Positions 8,592-20,564 of a stretch of 64,000 nucleotides of DNA are shown here, piece after piece. The number at the start of each line of letters is the position of its first letter. Positions within the stretch are counted from its first letter, which is position 1. The notes below the pieces were generated by a model, which saw nothing but the letters and a program-made list of their open reading frames with translations, did not search any database and was not told the origin of the DNA. A program made the translations under genes and the position numbers. Origin of the DNA: Sphingobacterium haloxyli (GTDB taxonomy: Bacteria > Bacteroidota > Bacteroidia > Sphingobacteriales > Sphingobacteriaceae); assembly GCF_002980525.1 (NCBI RefSeq), contig NZ_PVBQ01000015.1, forward strand, positions 46,893 to 110,892, read 5' to 3'.

Positions 8592-8592
<1 letters not shown>
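7975..8592 (-). CDS. thiE: Thiamine-phosphate synthase ThiE
   Basis: 205 residues. Family motifs are present: WIQLRWKN near residue 31, [24 protein letters not shown] near 60-85, [21 protein letters not shown] and [11 protein letters not shown]. These include the diphosphate/Mg-binding Asp residues and the pyrimidine-binding Thr/Ser loop. It joins HMP diphosphate with the thiazole phosphate to give thiamine phosphate. It follows the degenerate ThiE-like gene with a one-base overlap and overlaps thiG by four bases. This is the better candidate of the two for the catalytic enzyme. Confidence 0.93.
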
Positions 8593-11032
<2,440 letters not shown>

Positions 11033-11239
11033 TTAACCACCTTGTGTAGCGGTGATAATAAGAATGGAATCTCTATCTCGCAATACGGTAGACTCCCATT
11101 GTGTCTTAGGCACAACTCGGCTATTAATGGCAACAGCAACACCCTTGGTTTTCCCAGGCGCTTCTAATTGCATTAGCTCCGCGAGTGAAGCTGGAGCTTT
11201 TCCGAAAAACTTTTGTTGATGATTGATAATAAGTTCCAT
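11033..11239 (-). CDS. thiS: Sulfur carrier protein ThiS
   Basis: 68 residues, beta-grasp fold. It starts MELIINHQQK, has VAVAINSRVVPKTQWES in the middle and ends ITATQGG; the terminal Gly-Gly is the site of adenylation by ThiF and thiocarboxylate formation. It is the first gene of the operon, about 80 bases after the TPP riboswitch aptamer. An AGGA directly abuts the ATG, too close for a standard Shine-Dalgarno site. Confidence 0.93.
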   Translation of the reverse strand: MELIINHQQKFFGKAPASLAELMQLEAPGKTKGVAVAINSRVVPKTQWESTVLRDRDSILIITATQGG

Positions 11240-11316
11240 TCCTGTTTAATTTAATTCGATAAATAAAACTTTAGGAATGGCTACGTTAATGCGGATTGCA
11301 TCAGTGAAGACATCTT

Positions 11317-11398
11317 ACTTTTCCCTACGCCAGTATGATCCGGATCAGGTTCAAAGGGTAAAATCTCAGTCTGCTGTATCTGCAGACACCCCTAAAGT
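11317..11398 (-). promoter_or_regulatory. TPP riboswitch (THI element)
   Basis: The minus strand contains the conserved aptamer parts: TTTAGGGGTG, a variable hairpin (TCTGCAG...CTGCAGA-like P3), CTGAGA, ACCCTTTGAACCTGATCCGG and the closing GCGTAGGGAAAAGT. P1 can form between ACTTT (11398-11394) and AAAGT (11321-11317). It lies upstream of thiS and should repress the operon when thiamine diphosphate is bound. The aptamer begins only about 12 bases after the stop codon of the upstream helicase gene. Confidence 0.96.
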
Positions 11399-11409
11399 CA
11401 GCGACTAAG

Positions 11410-14400
11410 TTAATACTTTTTTGTAATAAAACCTAATACCTCCAGTAGCTCATGCTTTGACAAACCATCCAACAAAGATTTGTCGGTCTTAATCAATTCG
11501 TCCGCTAACTTATTCTTTTTCTTTTGCAGATGCATAATTTTTTCCTCAACAGTATCCGTACAGATTAATCGTATAGCCATCACATTTTTCTGCTGACCGA
11601 TTCGGTAACTGCGATCGATGGCTTGATTTTCCACGGCGGGATTCCACCATGGATCAACGAGATAGACATAATCTGCTTCTGTAAGATTGAGTCCCACCCC
11701 GCCTGCTTTCAGACTGATTAGAAATACGCGGATATTTTCGTCTGTTTGGAATTTTTGTACCGAGGTTTCCCTATCTTTCGTTTTCCCAGTCAAATAGACA
11801 AATGCAATATCTTTACGTTCAAGCTCCGCCTTAATCAAGTCTAGCATTCCCACAAACTGTGAAAAGACCAAAATTTTATGCGTTTTGGATTGGTTTTCAA
11901 TTTGCTCGCTAAGCACCTCGATTTTAACCGCGTGATCACCTGAATGACCATCTTTAAGCAACACAGGCGAGTTGCAAATCTGGCGGAGCTTAGTTAATCC
12001 GGTTAATACATGCATGCTGCTCTTATGGATTTCGGATTCATCCGTCGCTGAGATGAACTCCCTTAATTCCTTCTCGTAGGCATCATAAATCCGACGCTGT
12101 TCCGCATTCATTTCACAATAAATGATCATCTCGGTTTTTTCCGGCAATTCCTTTGCAACTTGCTTTTTTGTTCTGCGTAGAATAAACGGTTTAATCTTTT
12201 TCTGCAGTTCGACCGCGCGCTTGCTGTATTCGAATTTATCAATTGGTATGGCATACGTATCTCTAAAATACTGTTTACTTCCCAACAATCCCGGACAAGC
12301 AAACGAGAGTTGTCCAAAAAGATCGAATGTGTTATTTTCGATAGGTGTCCCTGTCAATACAATTCTATTACGCGATTGCAACAACCGAACAGCTTTGTAC
12401 CGTTCGGAACTGGGGTTCTTGATGGCCTGCGACTCATCCAGAAAGATATAATTAAACCGGAAAGATTTTAAGAAACGGATATCTGACAGCAATACACCAT
12501 AACTGGTCAACACCACTTCGTATTGGGTCATGTCCACTATGCTTTTATTCCTTTCAACGCCGTAGTGCAATAAAGTTTTTATAGACGGTGCAAATTTTGA
12601 CAGCTCTTCCTGCCAATTGAACAGCAGAGACGTCGGTACGATAATCAGGTTCGTCGTGTGCCCATATTTTTCCCTTTGCAACAAGATAAAGGCGATAATT
12701 TGCACTGTCTTCCCCAGTCCCATATCGTCCGCAAGGCATCCCCCAAAATTGAAATTATCCAAAAAGTTTAACCATTTCAATCCCTCGCGTTGGTAATCCC
12801 GTAATTGTGCTCTTAGCGCAGTGGGGATCGCAACATCCGGGAAATTATTATCCTCAGCGAATTGCTCCTGAAAAGCTCCAATTTCGGCCTGCACTTCTTC
12901 GCTCAAACTTTCTTTTTCAAATAGGTTTGTGACCTCCAGAAAGTTGGTCTTGGGAATTCTCAATAACTCCTTTTCAATTTCTCCCACATGAAAATAACGC
13001 GAAATTTTGGATATCCATTCCTCTGGTAATATCCCTTGTGTGCCATCGTCCAGTTGGACAAATTTGCTTTTGTTCCGAATGGCCCGATGCACTTGTTTTA
13101 AGCTAGCATTATTTTTGCCAAAACGAACTTTCAATTTGGCATTAAACCAATCTACGCCACTATTTACCTCGATGCTTATTTTTGCCCGATGTGGATTTAA
13201 TCTATTATTCTTGAGTTCATGGAAACCTAAGATCGTAATTCCTTTCGCCCGCCACACTTCAAAGGTTTCCAAAAACCAATCTTCATTCAGAAACTGATCT
13301 TTATGCAAATAAAAATATTCGTGTTCCTCCATTTGCTTTCGGAAGTCAGGGTGTTGGCGCATAACGAGTGAGGTCAGATGTTCCTCCGCTTCCTTATTAC
13401 GTTCGATTTTGAATTCATTCCCATTTTGGTCGGTGCCCAACACCTGTTTACGGGAATATACTGGAATCTCGATGCGGCCATATTTCATTACTGGTGTAAT
13501 AGATATGTAATTCCCCTCCTGATGCAGGTATATAATAGGTTCGGTCTGGAATTCTTTTTCTGTCGATTGCGTCTGCGTAGCAACGCGTATGTAACTATAA
13601 TCAATATGCACTAGCTCCTCCAGCGGTGCAAGTACGGTTCGAAGAAATTCGCCGTATCTGGAAGCATGTATCAGCAGAATCTCGTTATTCGATTTGAAGA
13701 ATTTAATTACCCGGAGCATATCTGGGTGGTCAATTAAATAGAAAGCTTGTTTATGATAAACAAAATGATCATGCCGGATAACGACATTTGGGAATGGCAG
13801 TGACGTATTATCAAATCGCAATTCGCCCGTTATTTCATAAAACGGTTCTTTTTTAAATACCCTCAGCTGTATCTCCGCTTTCAGAACGCTTAATTCGACA
13901 GCGAGCAGTGACTTCGCTGTAACTGTTTCCGAGATATGCCGATCGTGGTAGTAAACCGCCAATTCCAATGGATTTTTAGCAATCAGTTTTAACGCTTCCA
14001 GTTCAGCCTCCGTGTAGTCCTCACTATATTTGTGCTGAAACCCCATCATAGCAGTGTAGAATTTTATCTCCTGCGGGTCATTCGCTTTCCAAACCAACTG
14101 TACAGGATCTATATTTGCTATCGGATTTTTGATTTTACCGGCTAACGTAATATCGGCTTCCATCAACAAGAAATTCAATTGCTGGTAAAAGCGATGCCTG
14201 CAGATTACCAATATCGTTTTTTTACGGGTATTTTTTGCTGCCAAATCCTTTAAAACAGGGCGCTTCCTAGGGATTAAATCTCTTCGAAAAAGTTGTTCGT
14301 CCATAGGAAGTAATTCTTTAATTTTACTATCGACATATAGTTTCCCATCTCGGAGTCCCAATTCAAAATAGCTATCCAAATTAGGTTCGTTTTCTAAACC

Positions 14401-14769
14401 ATAGCGCTTGGCTTGGGTCAACAAGATTTTATTCCGAAGTGTGTTATCAAAGAAAACACGAAGATCATTTCGAGCTAATATACCGTGTAAAACTTCCGCC
14501 TGATGCATACACAATGTAGGTAATGTGTTTGCACAAGAACATGAAGTTATAACAACATTGCCTGACTGACTTACAGCAACTTTAGGAAACCCAACAACGT
14601 TTGTTTTCGTGAACACACCTGCATTCAGTTCCAGCGAAATGGCAGAAATGTCTTGAAAATCGCTCTTCTCCATAAACGCTCCACTTGCCGTATGTCTGAG
14701 CAGTTCAAATACAGAAAGGCTTTCTATGTTTGTATTCGCTAATATGTATTCTGTTGGTAATCTCGTCAT
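11410..14769 (-). CDS. SNF2-family DEAD/H-box helicase with SWIM zinc finger
   Basis: About 1119 residues. A SWIM-type zinc finger (CSCANTLPTLCMH; CxCx7CxH) sits at residues 77-89. The C-terminal half carries the Swi2/Snf2 motifs: DDMGLGKTVQI (Walker A), DESQAIKN (Walker B), LTGTPIENN, SLKAGGVGLNLTEADYV and QAIDRSYRIGQQKNV. These enzymes translocate on DNA and remodel protein–DNA complexes; bacterial RapA/HepA-like members are related. The frame extends to a TTG at 14778, but ATG 14769 is the first ATG. A TTCATTTG (one mismatch to TAnnTTTG) ends six bases before it. Confidence 0.92.
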   Translation of the reverse strand: MTRLPTEYILANTNIESLSVFELLRHTASGAFMEKSDFQDISAISLELNAGVFTKTNVVGFPKVAVSQSGNVVITSCSCANTLPTLCMHQAEVLHGILARNDLRVFFDNTLRNKILLTQAKRYGLENEPNLDSYFELGLRDGKLYVDSKIKELLPMDEQLFRRDLIPRKRPVLKDLAAKNTRKKTILVICRHRFYQQLNFLLMEADITLAGKIKNPIANIDPVQLVWKANDPQEIKFYTAMMGFQHKYSEDYTEAELEALKLIAKNPLELAVYYHDRHISETVTAKSLLAVELSVLKAEIQLRVFKKEPFYEITGELRFDNTSLPFPNVVIRHDHFVYHKQAFYLIDHPDMLRVIKFFKSNNEILLIHASRYGEFLRTVLAPLEELVHIDYSYIRVATQTQSTEKEFQTEPIIYLHQEGNYISITPVMKYGRIEIPVYSRKQVLGTDQNGNEFKIERNKEAEEHLTSLVMRQHPDFRKQMEEHEYFYLHKDQFLNEDWFLETFEVWRAKGITILGFHELKNNRLNPHRAKISIEVNSGVDWFNAKLKVRFGKNNASLKQVHRAIRNKSKFVQLDDGTQGILPEEWISKISRYFHVGEIEKELLRIPKTNFLEVTNLFEKESLSEEVQAEIGAFQEQFAEDNNFPDVAIPTALRAQLRDYQREGLKWLNFLDNFNFGGCLADDMGLGKTVQIIAFILLQREKYGHTTNLIIVPTSLLFNWQEELSKFAPSIKTLLHYGVERNKSIVDMTQYEVVLTSYGVLLSDIRFLKSFRFNYIFLDESQAIKNPSSERYKAVRLLQSRNRIVLTGTPIENNTFDLFGQLSFACPGLLGSKQYFRDTYAIPIDKFEYSKRAVELQKKIKPFILRRTKKQVAKELPEKTEMIIYCEMNAEQRRIYDAYEKELREFISATDESEIHKSSMHVLTGLTKLRQICNSPVLLKDGHSGDHAVKIEVLSEQIENQSKTHKILVFSQFVGMLDLIKAELERKDIAFVYLTGKTKDRETSVQKFQTDENIRVFLISLKAGGVGLNLTEADYVYLVDPWWNPAVENQAIDRSYRIGQQKNVMAIRLICTDTVEEKIMHLQKKKNKLADELIKTDKSLLDGLSKHELLEVLGFITKKY

Positions 14770-14884
14770 GAAATGCAAATGAACTATATTTTCAATAAGT
14801 TAGCAAATATTCACAAAATGGATCATGAACCGACTATTAAAATGCAATCGAACTTTTAATAGTGGTAAAGCTAAGATATTATCT

Positions 14885-14892
14885 TAATTTTG
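14885..14892 (+). promoter_or_regulatory. TAnnTTTG -7 element for MFS gene
   Basis: TAATTTTG matches the Bacteroidota -7 consensus. It overlaps the upstream TTG of the longest frame and lies 36 bases before ATG 14929, supporting the downstream start. Confidence 0.5.
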
Positions 14893-14928
14893 TACCCATA
14901 TTACCCACGACAAAGAGACGTTCCACCC

Positions 14929-16140
14929 ATGAATATTAATGCCGTTTCCCGAAAAAAGCGTTTCGCGACATTGTTAACGCTAGGCTTGCTATCTGCTATC
15001 GGTCCTTTTTCGATAGATATGTATCTTCCCGCTTTTGAAACCATTGCTTTGGATTTTGAAACAACGATTGAACATATACAGCTCTCCCTAACCTCTTTCT
15101 TCGTTGGGATCGCTTTTGGTCAACTGGTTTACGGTCCGCTGCTCGATAAATTTGGGAGAAAGAAACCTTTGCTTATTGGCCTAGTAATTTACATTGGGGC
15201 TTCCATATTATGTGCATACACAAAGGAACCTAACCACCTTATCTTTTTACGCTTCATGCAGGCTTTGGGTAGTTGTTCCGGGATGGTAGCCAGCCGTGCG
15301 ATGGTAAGGGATATTTTTGAGCCAAAAGAGGCGGCTAAGGTATTCAGCATGCTCATGTTGGTTATTGGCATCTCTCCTATTGTGGCTCCCAGCGTCGGGG
15401 CCTTTGTCCTCACCAATTTCGATTGGCATATCATTTTTGTCATACTGGCTATACTTGCCTTCTTAATCTTACTAGGTGTCATTTTCATCTTACCCGAGTC
15501 ATATCAAGGAAATAAGGAAATGTCTTTACGACCTCGAGCTATTATAGCTGACTTCTGGCATGTTTTTCGAAATCCGATATTTCTATTATATGCTGCCGTC
15601 GGGGGCTTCGCATCGAGCGGCCTTTATGCATACCTCTCTGGTTCGCCGTTTGTTTTACAACGTTTATTTGGTTTGTCCGAAGCTGAGTATGGGGCTGCAT
15701 TTGCGTTCGTCGCATCGTCCCTAATTATTGCTACCCAGCTCAATCGTGTATTGCTCAACAGATGGAATAGCGAGGAAACTTCAAAAAAAGCGAGCTTTTT
15801 ACAGGCCGCTGCAGGGATATCCCTCGTGACTATTACGCTAGCGGGAGGCATGAACCTCTACGTGCTGCTGGGCCTTATATGCCTCTATCTTTGTAGTCAG
15901 GGCTTTATCTTTCCGAACACTTCCGCCTTAGCATTAGCCCCTTTCGGAAAACTTGCCGGTATTGCATCGGCGCTTTTAGGTTGTATCCAGATGGCGTTGG
16001 GCGCGTTTACTTCTGCTTCTGTTAGTTATTTCCATGACGGCTCAATGATACCCATGGTAGCCGTTATGTGTGCCAGCGCGTCAATAGCGTGCTTAATATA
16101 TTTCTTAGTTGACAGACGTAAAAAAAATACTGTTTCCTAA
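14929..16140 (+). CDS. Bcr/CflA-type multidrug MFS exporter
   Basis: About 403 residues with 12 hydrophobic segments. Early motifs are typical of the Bcr/CflA drug:H+ antiporters: LGLLSAIGPFSIDMYLPAF in helix 1, GPLLDKFGRKKPLLIG in the loop between helices 2 and 3 (motif A), and RFMQALGSCSGMVASRAMVRDIF in helices 4-5. It probably exports drugs or metabolites across the inner membrane with proton exchange. The start was set at ATG 14929 because the TTG at 14890 lies inside a promoter element. It is divergent from the SNF2 helicase gene. Confidence 0.92.
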   Translation: MNINAVSRKKRFATLLTLGLLSAIGPFSIDMYLPAFETIALDFETTIEHIQLSLTSFFVGIAFGQLVYGPLLDKFGRKKPLLIGLVIYIGASILCAYTKEPNHLIFLRFMQALGSCSGMVASRAMVRDIFEPKEAAKVFSMLMLVIGISPIVAPSVGAFVLTNFDWHIIFVILAILAFLILLGVIFILPESYQGNKEMSLRPRAIIADFWHVFRNPIFLLYAAVGGFASSGLYAYLSGSPFVLQRLFGLSEAEYGAAFAFVASSLIIATQLNRVLLNRWNSEETSKKASFLQAAAGISLVTITLAGGMNLYVLLGLICLYLCSQGFIFPNTSALALAPFGKLAGIASALLGCIQMALGAFTSASVSYFHDGSMIPMVAVMCASASIACLIYFLVDRRKKNTVS

Positions 16141-16186
16141 TCATATACGGAAAGAAACCATTTCTTTTGTATCTTGTTCTTTAGAT

Positions 16187-16498
16187 ATGAAACGCACACT
16201 AAATATTGATGTCACATCATTTTATCAGACACAATTTAAACGACTCAAATGGACGTTGAGTGATGAAACGGAAAACGGGACGGAAATCGCGATAGAAGAG
16301 GAGTCGACAACGGACAAAGCGGAGATAAGAGAAGCAATTGAAGACCATATCGACTATATAGCAGCGGCTCTACCCGAAGGTCGTCTATTGAGCGATTATG
16401 AGGCCACTTTATCTTTTGACCCGCAAATTGAAGAAAGACGAAAAGAGGAATTCACGACCATATTTAATGAGTTCAACACCAGAGACGAGTCGGATTAA
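16187..16498 (+). CDS. Small hypothetical protein overlapping MATE gene
   Basis: 103 residues starting MKRTLNIDVTSF. It is soluble and acidic, with no signal peptide, membrane helix or cysteine. The pattern (short beta region, helical middle REAIEDHIDYIAAAL, acidic tail) suggests a small folded domain, but I do not recognise the family. Its last 32 bases overlap the start of the MATE transporter, which suggests co-translation. A longer frame from 16109 would overlap the MFS gene, so the internal ATG was chosen. Confidence 0.65.
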   Translation: MKRTLNIDVTSFYQTQFKRLKWTLSDETENGTEIAIEEESTTDKAEIREAIEDHIDYIAAALPEGRLLSDYEATLSFDPQIEERRKEEFTTIFNEFNTRDESD

Positions 16499-17843
16499 AA
16501 AAAACTACGTACGCATCATCAAACTTGCGTTCCCGATTATTCTGGCAAATGCCTCCGTTCCCCTCTTAGGTTTGGCGGACACAGCTGCTATCGGGCAAAC
16601 TGGGGCTGCAGTGGATCTAGGAGCCATTGCTTTAGCTTCATTGATCTTCAATTTTGTGTATTGGGGGTTCGGCTTCCTCCGCATGAGCACAACTGGTTTT
16701 ATATCGCAAGCTGCGGGGGCAAACGATGTCAATGAAATGCACGCTTTATTATTCCGAGCAGTATTATCAGGTGCGATAATCGGGTTACTCCTTATTATAT
16801 TTCAACAGCCTATTGGCGAAACCGCCATTAGCTTACTACAAGCGAGCGATGAAATTAAGTCACTTGTAAAATCCTATTTTTATATCCGTATATGGGGAGC
16901 TCCAGCGACCTTAGTCACATTCACACTCTTGGGTACATTTATTGGAATGGGTTGGTCAAAACACTTGCTGTTCGTACAATTACTTCTCAACGGGTTAAAT
17001 ATCCTGCTGAACGTGCTCTTTGTTGTAGGATACGACTTAGGCGTGCGCGGCATTGCGCTCGGTACTGTGATCGCAGAATGGTTTATATTGTTTTTTGCAG
17101 CCTACTTACTTGTCAAAAAGATGCAATTGGGGAATTTCGTTCGTCGATTACAGCAATTGCACTCTCGCGTTTTCAATAAAGAAAAACTCGTTGCACTATT
17201 TAAAGTTAATGGGGACATCATGATTCGTACACTGGCCCTTCTTAGCGGTTTTGCCTGGTTTGCCAACCAAGGAGCGGTTTTCGGAGACGAAATTTTAGCT
17301 GCTAACCATGTTTTGCTGCAGTTCGTGTCGCTTTCTGCTTTTTTCCTGGACGGTTATGCGCATGTTGCTGAAATGCTGACGGGCAAAGCTTATGGAGCAA
17401 AGGATAAGCCGTATTTTATCGAACAGGTAAAACACTCTACTGTTTTGGCCGGTATCACCGCCATTATACTTGCGGCCAGCGTATACATTTTAAGTGATAT
17501 ATTGATTCCGCTCCTCACAAGAGACACGCAAGTTCAAACAGTGGCTGCTGCCCATAGCCTATATGCTGCCATATATATTGCGTTGTCATTCGCAGCTTTC
17601 CAGTTAGATGGTATCTTTATCGGCGTGACAAAAAGCGTGGAAATGCGAAATGCGACGCTCATGGCCCTATTTATTTTCATTGGAACGGCGTTATTGCTAA
17701 CAACTTCCTATGGCAACGTCGGTCTATGGATTAGTTTTATCGTGTATGTTATCGCCCGCGCAATTATGCTAGGTATATATTATCCCAAAATATTACGTGG
17801 GATGACAAACACGGTATTACATAAGGATTACCATATTTCGTAA
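16467..17843 (+). CDS. MATE family efflux transporter (DinF-like)
   Basis: About 458 residues with 12 membrane segments. It begins with a cytosolic N-terminus, then IIKLAFPIILANASVPLLGLADTAAIGQTG, the conserved first-helix region of MATE transporters, with LGAIALASLIFNFVYWGFGFLRMSTTG in helix 2. The closest type is the DinF subgroup. It would export cationic or drug-like compounds using Na+ or H+. The frame opens at 16398, but ATG 16467 fits the usual length; it overlaps the upstream small gene by 32 bases. Confidence 0.92.
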   Translation: MSSTPETSRIKKNYVRIIKLAFPIILANASVPLLGLADTAAIGQTGAAVDLGAIALASLIFNFVYWGFGFLRMSTTGFISQAAGANDVNEMHALLFRAVLSGAIIGLLLIIFQQPIGETAISLLQASDEIKSLVKSYFYIRIWGAPATLVTFTLLGTFIGMGWSKHLLFVQLLLNGLNILLNVLFVVGYDLGVRGIALGTVIAEWFILFFAAYLLVKKMQLGNFVRRLQQLHSRVFNKEKLVALFKVNGDIMIRTLALLSGFAWFANQGAVFGDEILAANHVLLQFVSLSAFFLDGYAHVAEMLTGKAYGAKDKPYFIEQVKHSTVLAGITAIILAASVYILSDILIPLLTRDTQVQTVAAAHSLYAAIYIALSFAAFQLDGIFIGVTKSVEMRNATLMALFIFIGTALLLTTSYGNVGLWISFIVYVIARAIMLGIYYPKILRGMTNTVLHKDYHIS

Positions 17844-17852
17844 CAAAGCCTG

Positions 17853-17860
17853 TAATTTTG
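17853..17860 (+). promoter_or_regulatory. TAnnTTTG -7 element directly before LLM gene
   Basis: TAATTTTG ends only four bases before ATG 17865, so transcription would start at or next to the start codon (leaderless or nearly so). Confidence 0.5.
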
Positions 17861-17864
17861 TGGC

Positions 17865-18857
17865 ATGAAAAAAATTAAACTTTCGGCTCTGGATCTAGCA
17901 ACTGTCTGTAAAGGGCAAAATGCACAGCAGGCTATTGCCAGAAGTGTCGAAGCCGCTCAATATATTGAGAAATTAGGATACGAACGGATATGGTTTGCTG
18001 AACATCATAATATGGAACATATTGCCAGTTCTGCGACAGCAGTGCTGGTTGGACATGTCGCGGGTAAGACCAACCATATTCGGATTGGTTCCGGAGGGAT
18101 CATGCTACCAAATCACTCTCCTTTGGTCATCGCCGAACAATTTGGTACGCTGGAAACATTATACCCCGGCAGAATCGATTTGGGACTGGGCCGCGCTCCC
18201 GGCACGGATCAGGTAACCGCGATGGCACTCCGCCGAAACAATTTAAACACAGCATTTTATTTTAAGGATGATGTGCTAGCCCTTCAAGAATATTTTAAAA
18301 ACGATGATCCATCAGAGAAAGTACGTGCCTTCCCCGGTGAGGGATTGGATATCCCAATTTATATACTGGGTTCCAGCACGGACTCTGCACATTTGGCCGC
18401 CGAACTAGGCCTCCCTTATGCGTTTGCCGCACATTTCGCACCAGCCATGCTCGCGCAAGCCTCTGAGATTTACAGAAGAGAGTTTAAACCTTCCGAACAT
18501 TTAAAAGAACCTTATTTCATCGCCTGCGTCAACATTATCGGCGCTGAAACAACGCAGGAAGCAGACTTTCTTTCCACTAGTTTATTAAATATGTTTGCCG
18601 GTATCATCACCAATCATCGCCACCCCCTGTCCCCCCCGACAGAACAGGCTATATACCACGGCATCCCCGAAATTGAAAAAGCCGTTTATAGCATGACGGC
18701 CTGTACTTTCACAGGAGATCAGGAAACACTTACACAAGACATCGACGATTTTGTCAACCGTTATCATGTCGACGAAATCATGACGACAAATTATATCTAT
18801 GACAATCAAAAGCGCCTGGAATCGTTTCGTATTATCAAGGAAGCATTGGTACAATAA
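17865..18857 (+). CDS. LLM class flavin-dependent oxidoreductase
   Basis: 330 residues, luciferase-like TIM barrel. RIWFAEHHNMEHIASSAT near residue 45, IRIGSGGIMLPNHSPLVIAEQFGTLETLYPGRIDLGLGRAPGTD near 72-115 are the hallmarks of the MsnO8/YhbW-type group of flavin monooxygenases. It probably uses FMNH2 supplied by a reductase; the substrate is unknown. It is a single gene downstream of the MATE exporter with its own likely promoter, and converges on proS. Confidence 0.92.
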   Translation: MKKIKLSALDLATVCKGQNAQQAIARSVEAAQYIEKLGYERIWFAEHHNMEHIASSATAVLVGHVAGKTNHIRIGSGGIMLPNHSPLVIAEQFGTLETLYPGRIDLGLGRAPGTDQVTAMALRRNNLNTAFYFKDDVLALQEYFKNDDPSEKVRAFPGEGLDIPIYILGSSTDSAHLAAELGLPYAFAAHFAPAMLAQASEIYRREFKPSEHLKEPYFIACVNIIGAETTQEADFLSTSLLNMFAGIITNHRHPLSPPTEQAIYHGIPEIEKAVYSMTACTFTGDQETLTQDIDDFVNRYHVDEIMTTNYIYDNQKRLESFRIIKEALVQ

Positions 18858-18867
18858 ATAGGAAAAC

Positions 18868-18897
18868 ATAGGCGACGTAGCGTGCTACCTCGCCTAT
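18868..18897. terminator. Hairpin between convergent LLM and proS genes
   Basis: ATAGGCGA-c-GTAGC pairs with GCTAC-c-TCGCCTAT around a GT loop. It occupies almost the whole gap between the two stop codons. No long T-run follows on the plus strand, so it may be a bidirectional or factor-dependent end. Confidence 0.6.
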
Positions 18898-18902
18898 CAT
18901 TC

Positions 18903-20375
18903 TTAATACGCTTTTGCAAATAATACGCGCTTAGCGGACGGTTTACCGGTAAAGATACAAACACCTGCATCTTCTTCTACGTCCAAAGGAATACAACGTA
19001 TAGTTGCCTTTGTTTCCTCTTTCACACGCTTTTCGGTCTCTACCGTGCCATCCCAATGGCAGGAAAGAAAACCTCCCTTCTGCTCTAATACTTCCTTGAA
19101 TTCGTCGTAAGAATTAACCTCCGTGATGTGTTCGTCACGGAACGATAATGCCTTATGGTATATGTTTTCCTGAATAATGCCCAAGAGGTTTTCAATGATC
19201 ACGGCAAGACCTTCCTGCGATACTGTTTCCTTTGTCTGCGTATCACGTCGTGCTAATTCCACTGTACCATTTTGCATATCACGAGCACCCACAGCCACAC
19301 GTAATGGCACACCCTTCATTTCCCATTCTGCGAACTTAAAACCGGGGCGTTGTGTGTCCCTATCGTCATACTTTACCGATATATCCATATCTTCTAATTC
19401 GCTCTTCAATGTACGCACAAAGCCATCGATATTCGCTTTTTCCTCTTCTGTTTTATAAATAGGTACGATAACCACTTGGATCGGCGCCAATTTTGGCGGT
19501 AACACTAGGCCTTGATCATCCGAGTGGGCCATAATTAAAGCGCCCATCAAACGAGTTGATACCCCCCAAGAAGTTGCCCAAACGTGTTCCAATTTCCCTT
19601 CTTTCGAAGTAAATTTTACATCAAAAGCTTTCGCAAAATTTTGCCCTAGGAAGTGTGAAGTACCGGCTTGCAATGCCTTGCCATCTTGCATAAGCGCTTC
19701 TATACAATATGTCTCTAACGCTCCAGCAAAGCGCTCATTTTCTGTTTTTACCCCCCGAATAACAGGAACTGCGAGCGTCTGCTCCGCAAAATCCGCATAT
19801 ACTTCCAACATGCGTTCCGCCTCTTCAACGGCTTCTTCACGTGTAGCATGAGCCGTATGTCCTTCCTGCCACAAAAACTCCGCTGTCCGTAAAAATAAAC
19901 GGGTACGCATTTCCCATCGTACCACATTCGCCCATTGATTCACCAGAATTGGCAAGTCTCGATACGACTCAATCCATCCTTTATAGGTATTCCAGATAAT
20001 GGTTTCAGAAGTAGGCCGTACGATAAGTTCTTCTTCCAATTTCGCCGTTTCATCTACTACGATATTTCCCTCGCCATCGTTTTTCAACCGATAGTGTGTT
20101 ACCACAGCGCATTCCGTTGCAAACCCCTCCACATGCGAAGCTTCTTTGGAAAAAAAGGATTTGGGGATGAACAATGGAAAATAAGCATTCGAATGTCCGG
20201 TATCTTTAAATCGCTTATCTAATATCGCCTGCATACGCTCCCATATTGCGTACCCGTAAGGCTTGATGACCATACAACCCCGAACCGCAGAATGTTCCGC
20301 CAAATCAGCCTTGACGACTAAGTCGTTGTACCACTGTGAGTAATCTTCACTACGACTTGTTATACCTTTTCCCAT
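18903..20375 (-). CDS. proS: Prolyl-tRNA synthetase, archaeal/eukaryal type
   Basis: 490 residues, class II synthetase without the bacterial editing insertion. Motif 2 region [25 protein letters not shown], the [16 protein letters not shown] stretch, motif 3 region [26 protein letters not shown] and the anticodon-binding domain ([10 protein letters not shown]) are present. The C-terminal extension ends in VLFAKAY, the conserved aromatic end of this type. It charges tRNA-Pro. This archaeal-like form (length about 490) is normal in Bacteroidota. It is a monocistronic gene, divergent from the following lipoprotein gene. Confidence 0.95.
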   Translation of the reverse strand: MGKGITSRSEDYSQWYNDLVVKADLAEHSAVRGCMVIKPYGYAIWERMQAILDKRFKDTGHSNAYFPLFIPKSFFSKEASHVEGFATECAVVTHYRLKNDGEGNIVVDETAKLEEELIVRPTSETIIWNTYKGWIESYRDLPILVNQWANVVRWEMRTRLFLRTAEFLWQEGHTAHATREEAVEEAERMLEVYADFAEQTLAVPVIRGVKTENERFAGALETYCIEALMQDGKALQAGTSHFLGQNFAKAFDVKFTSKEGKLEHVWATSWGVSTRLMGALIMAHSDDQGLVLPPKLAPIQVVIVPIYKTEEEKANIDGFVRTLKSELEDMDISVKYDDRDTQRPGFKFAEWEMKGVPLRVAVGARDMQNGTVELARRDTQTKETVSQEGLAVIIENLLGIIQENIYHKALSFRDEHITEVNSYDEFKEVLEQKGGFLSCHWDGTVETEKRVKEETKATIRCIPLDVEEDAGVCIFTGKPSAKRVLFAKAY

Positions 20376-20463
20376 TATTTATTTCAATTATTATTTCTGT
20401 AACAATTACTGTAACTTATTCGTATTATTATAAGGACTTTAAGTAGGCCTCAAGTTTTATTTA

Positions 20464-20471
20464 TATTTTTG
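20464..20471 (+). promoter_or_regulatory. TAnnTTTG -7 element for low-complexity lipoprotein
   Basis: TATTTTTG matches the -7 consensus and predicts a 5' untranslated leader of about 90 bases before ATG 20565. Confidence 0.4.
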
Positions 20472-20564
20472 GCATTGGATTAAACCCTACCCTAAAAAAC
20501 GGGTCTAAGTTAATAAATAAAGACTGTATTAGCGAAGTTTAACAGTAGAACAGTAGAGGACATT

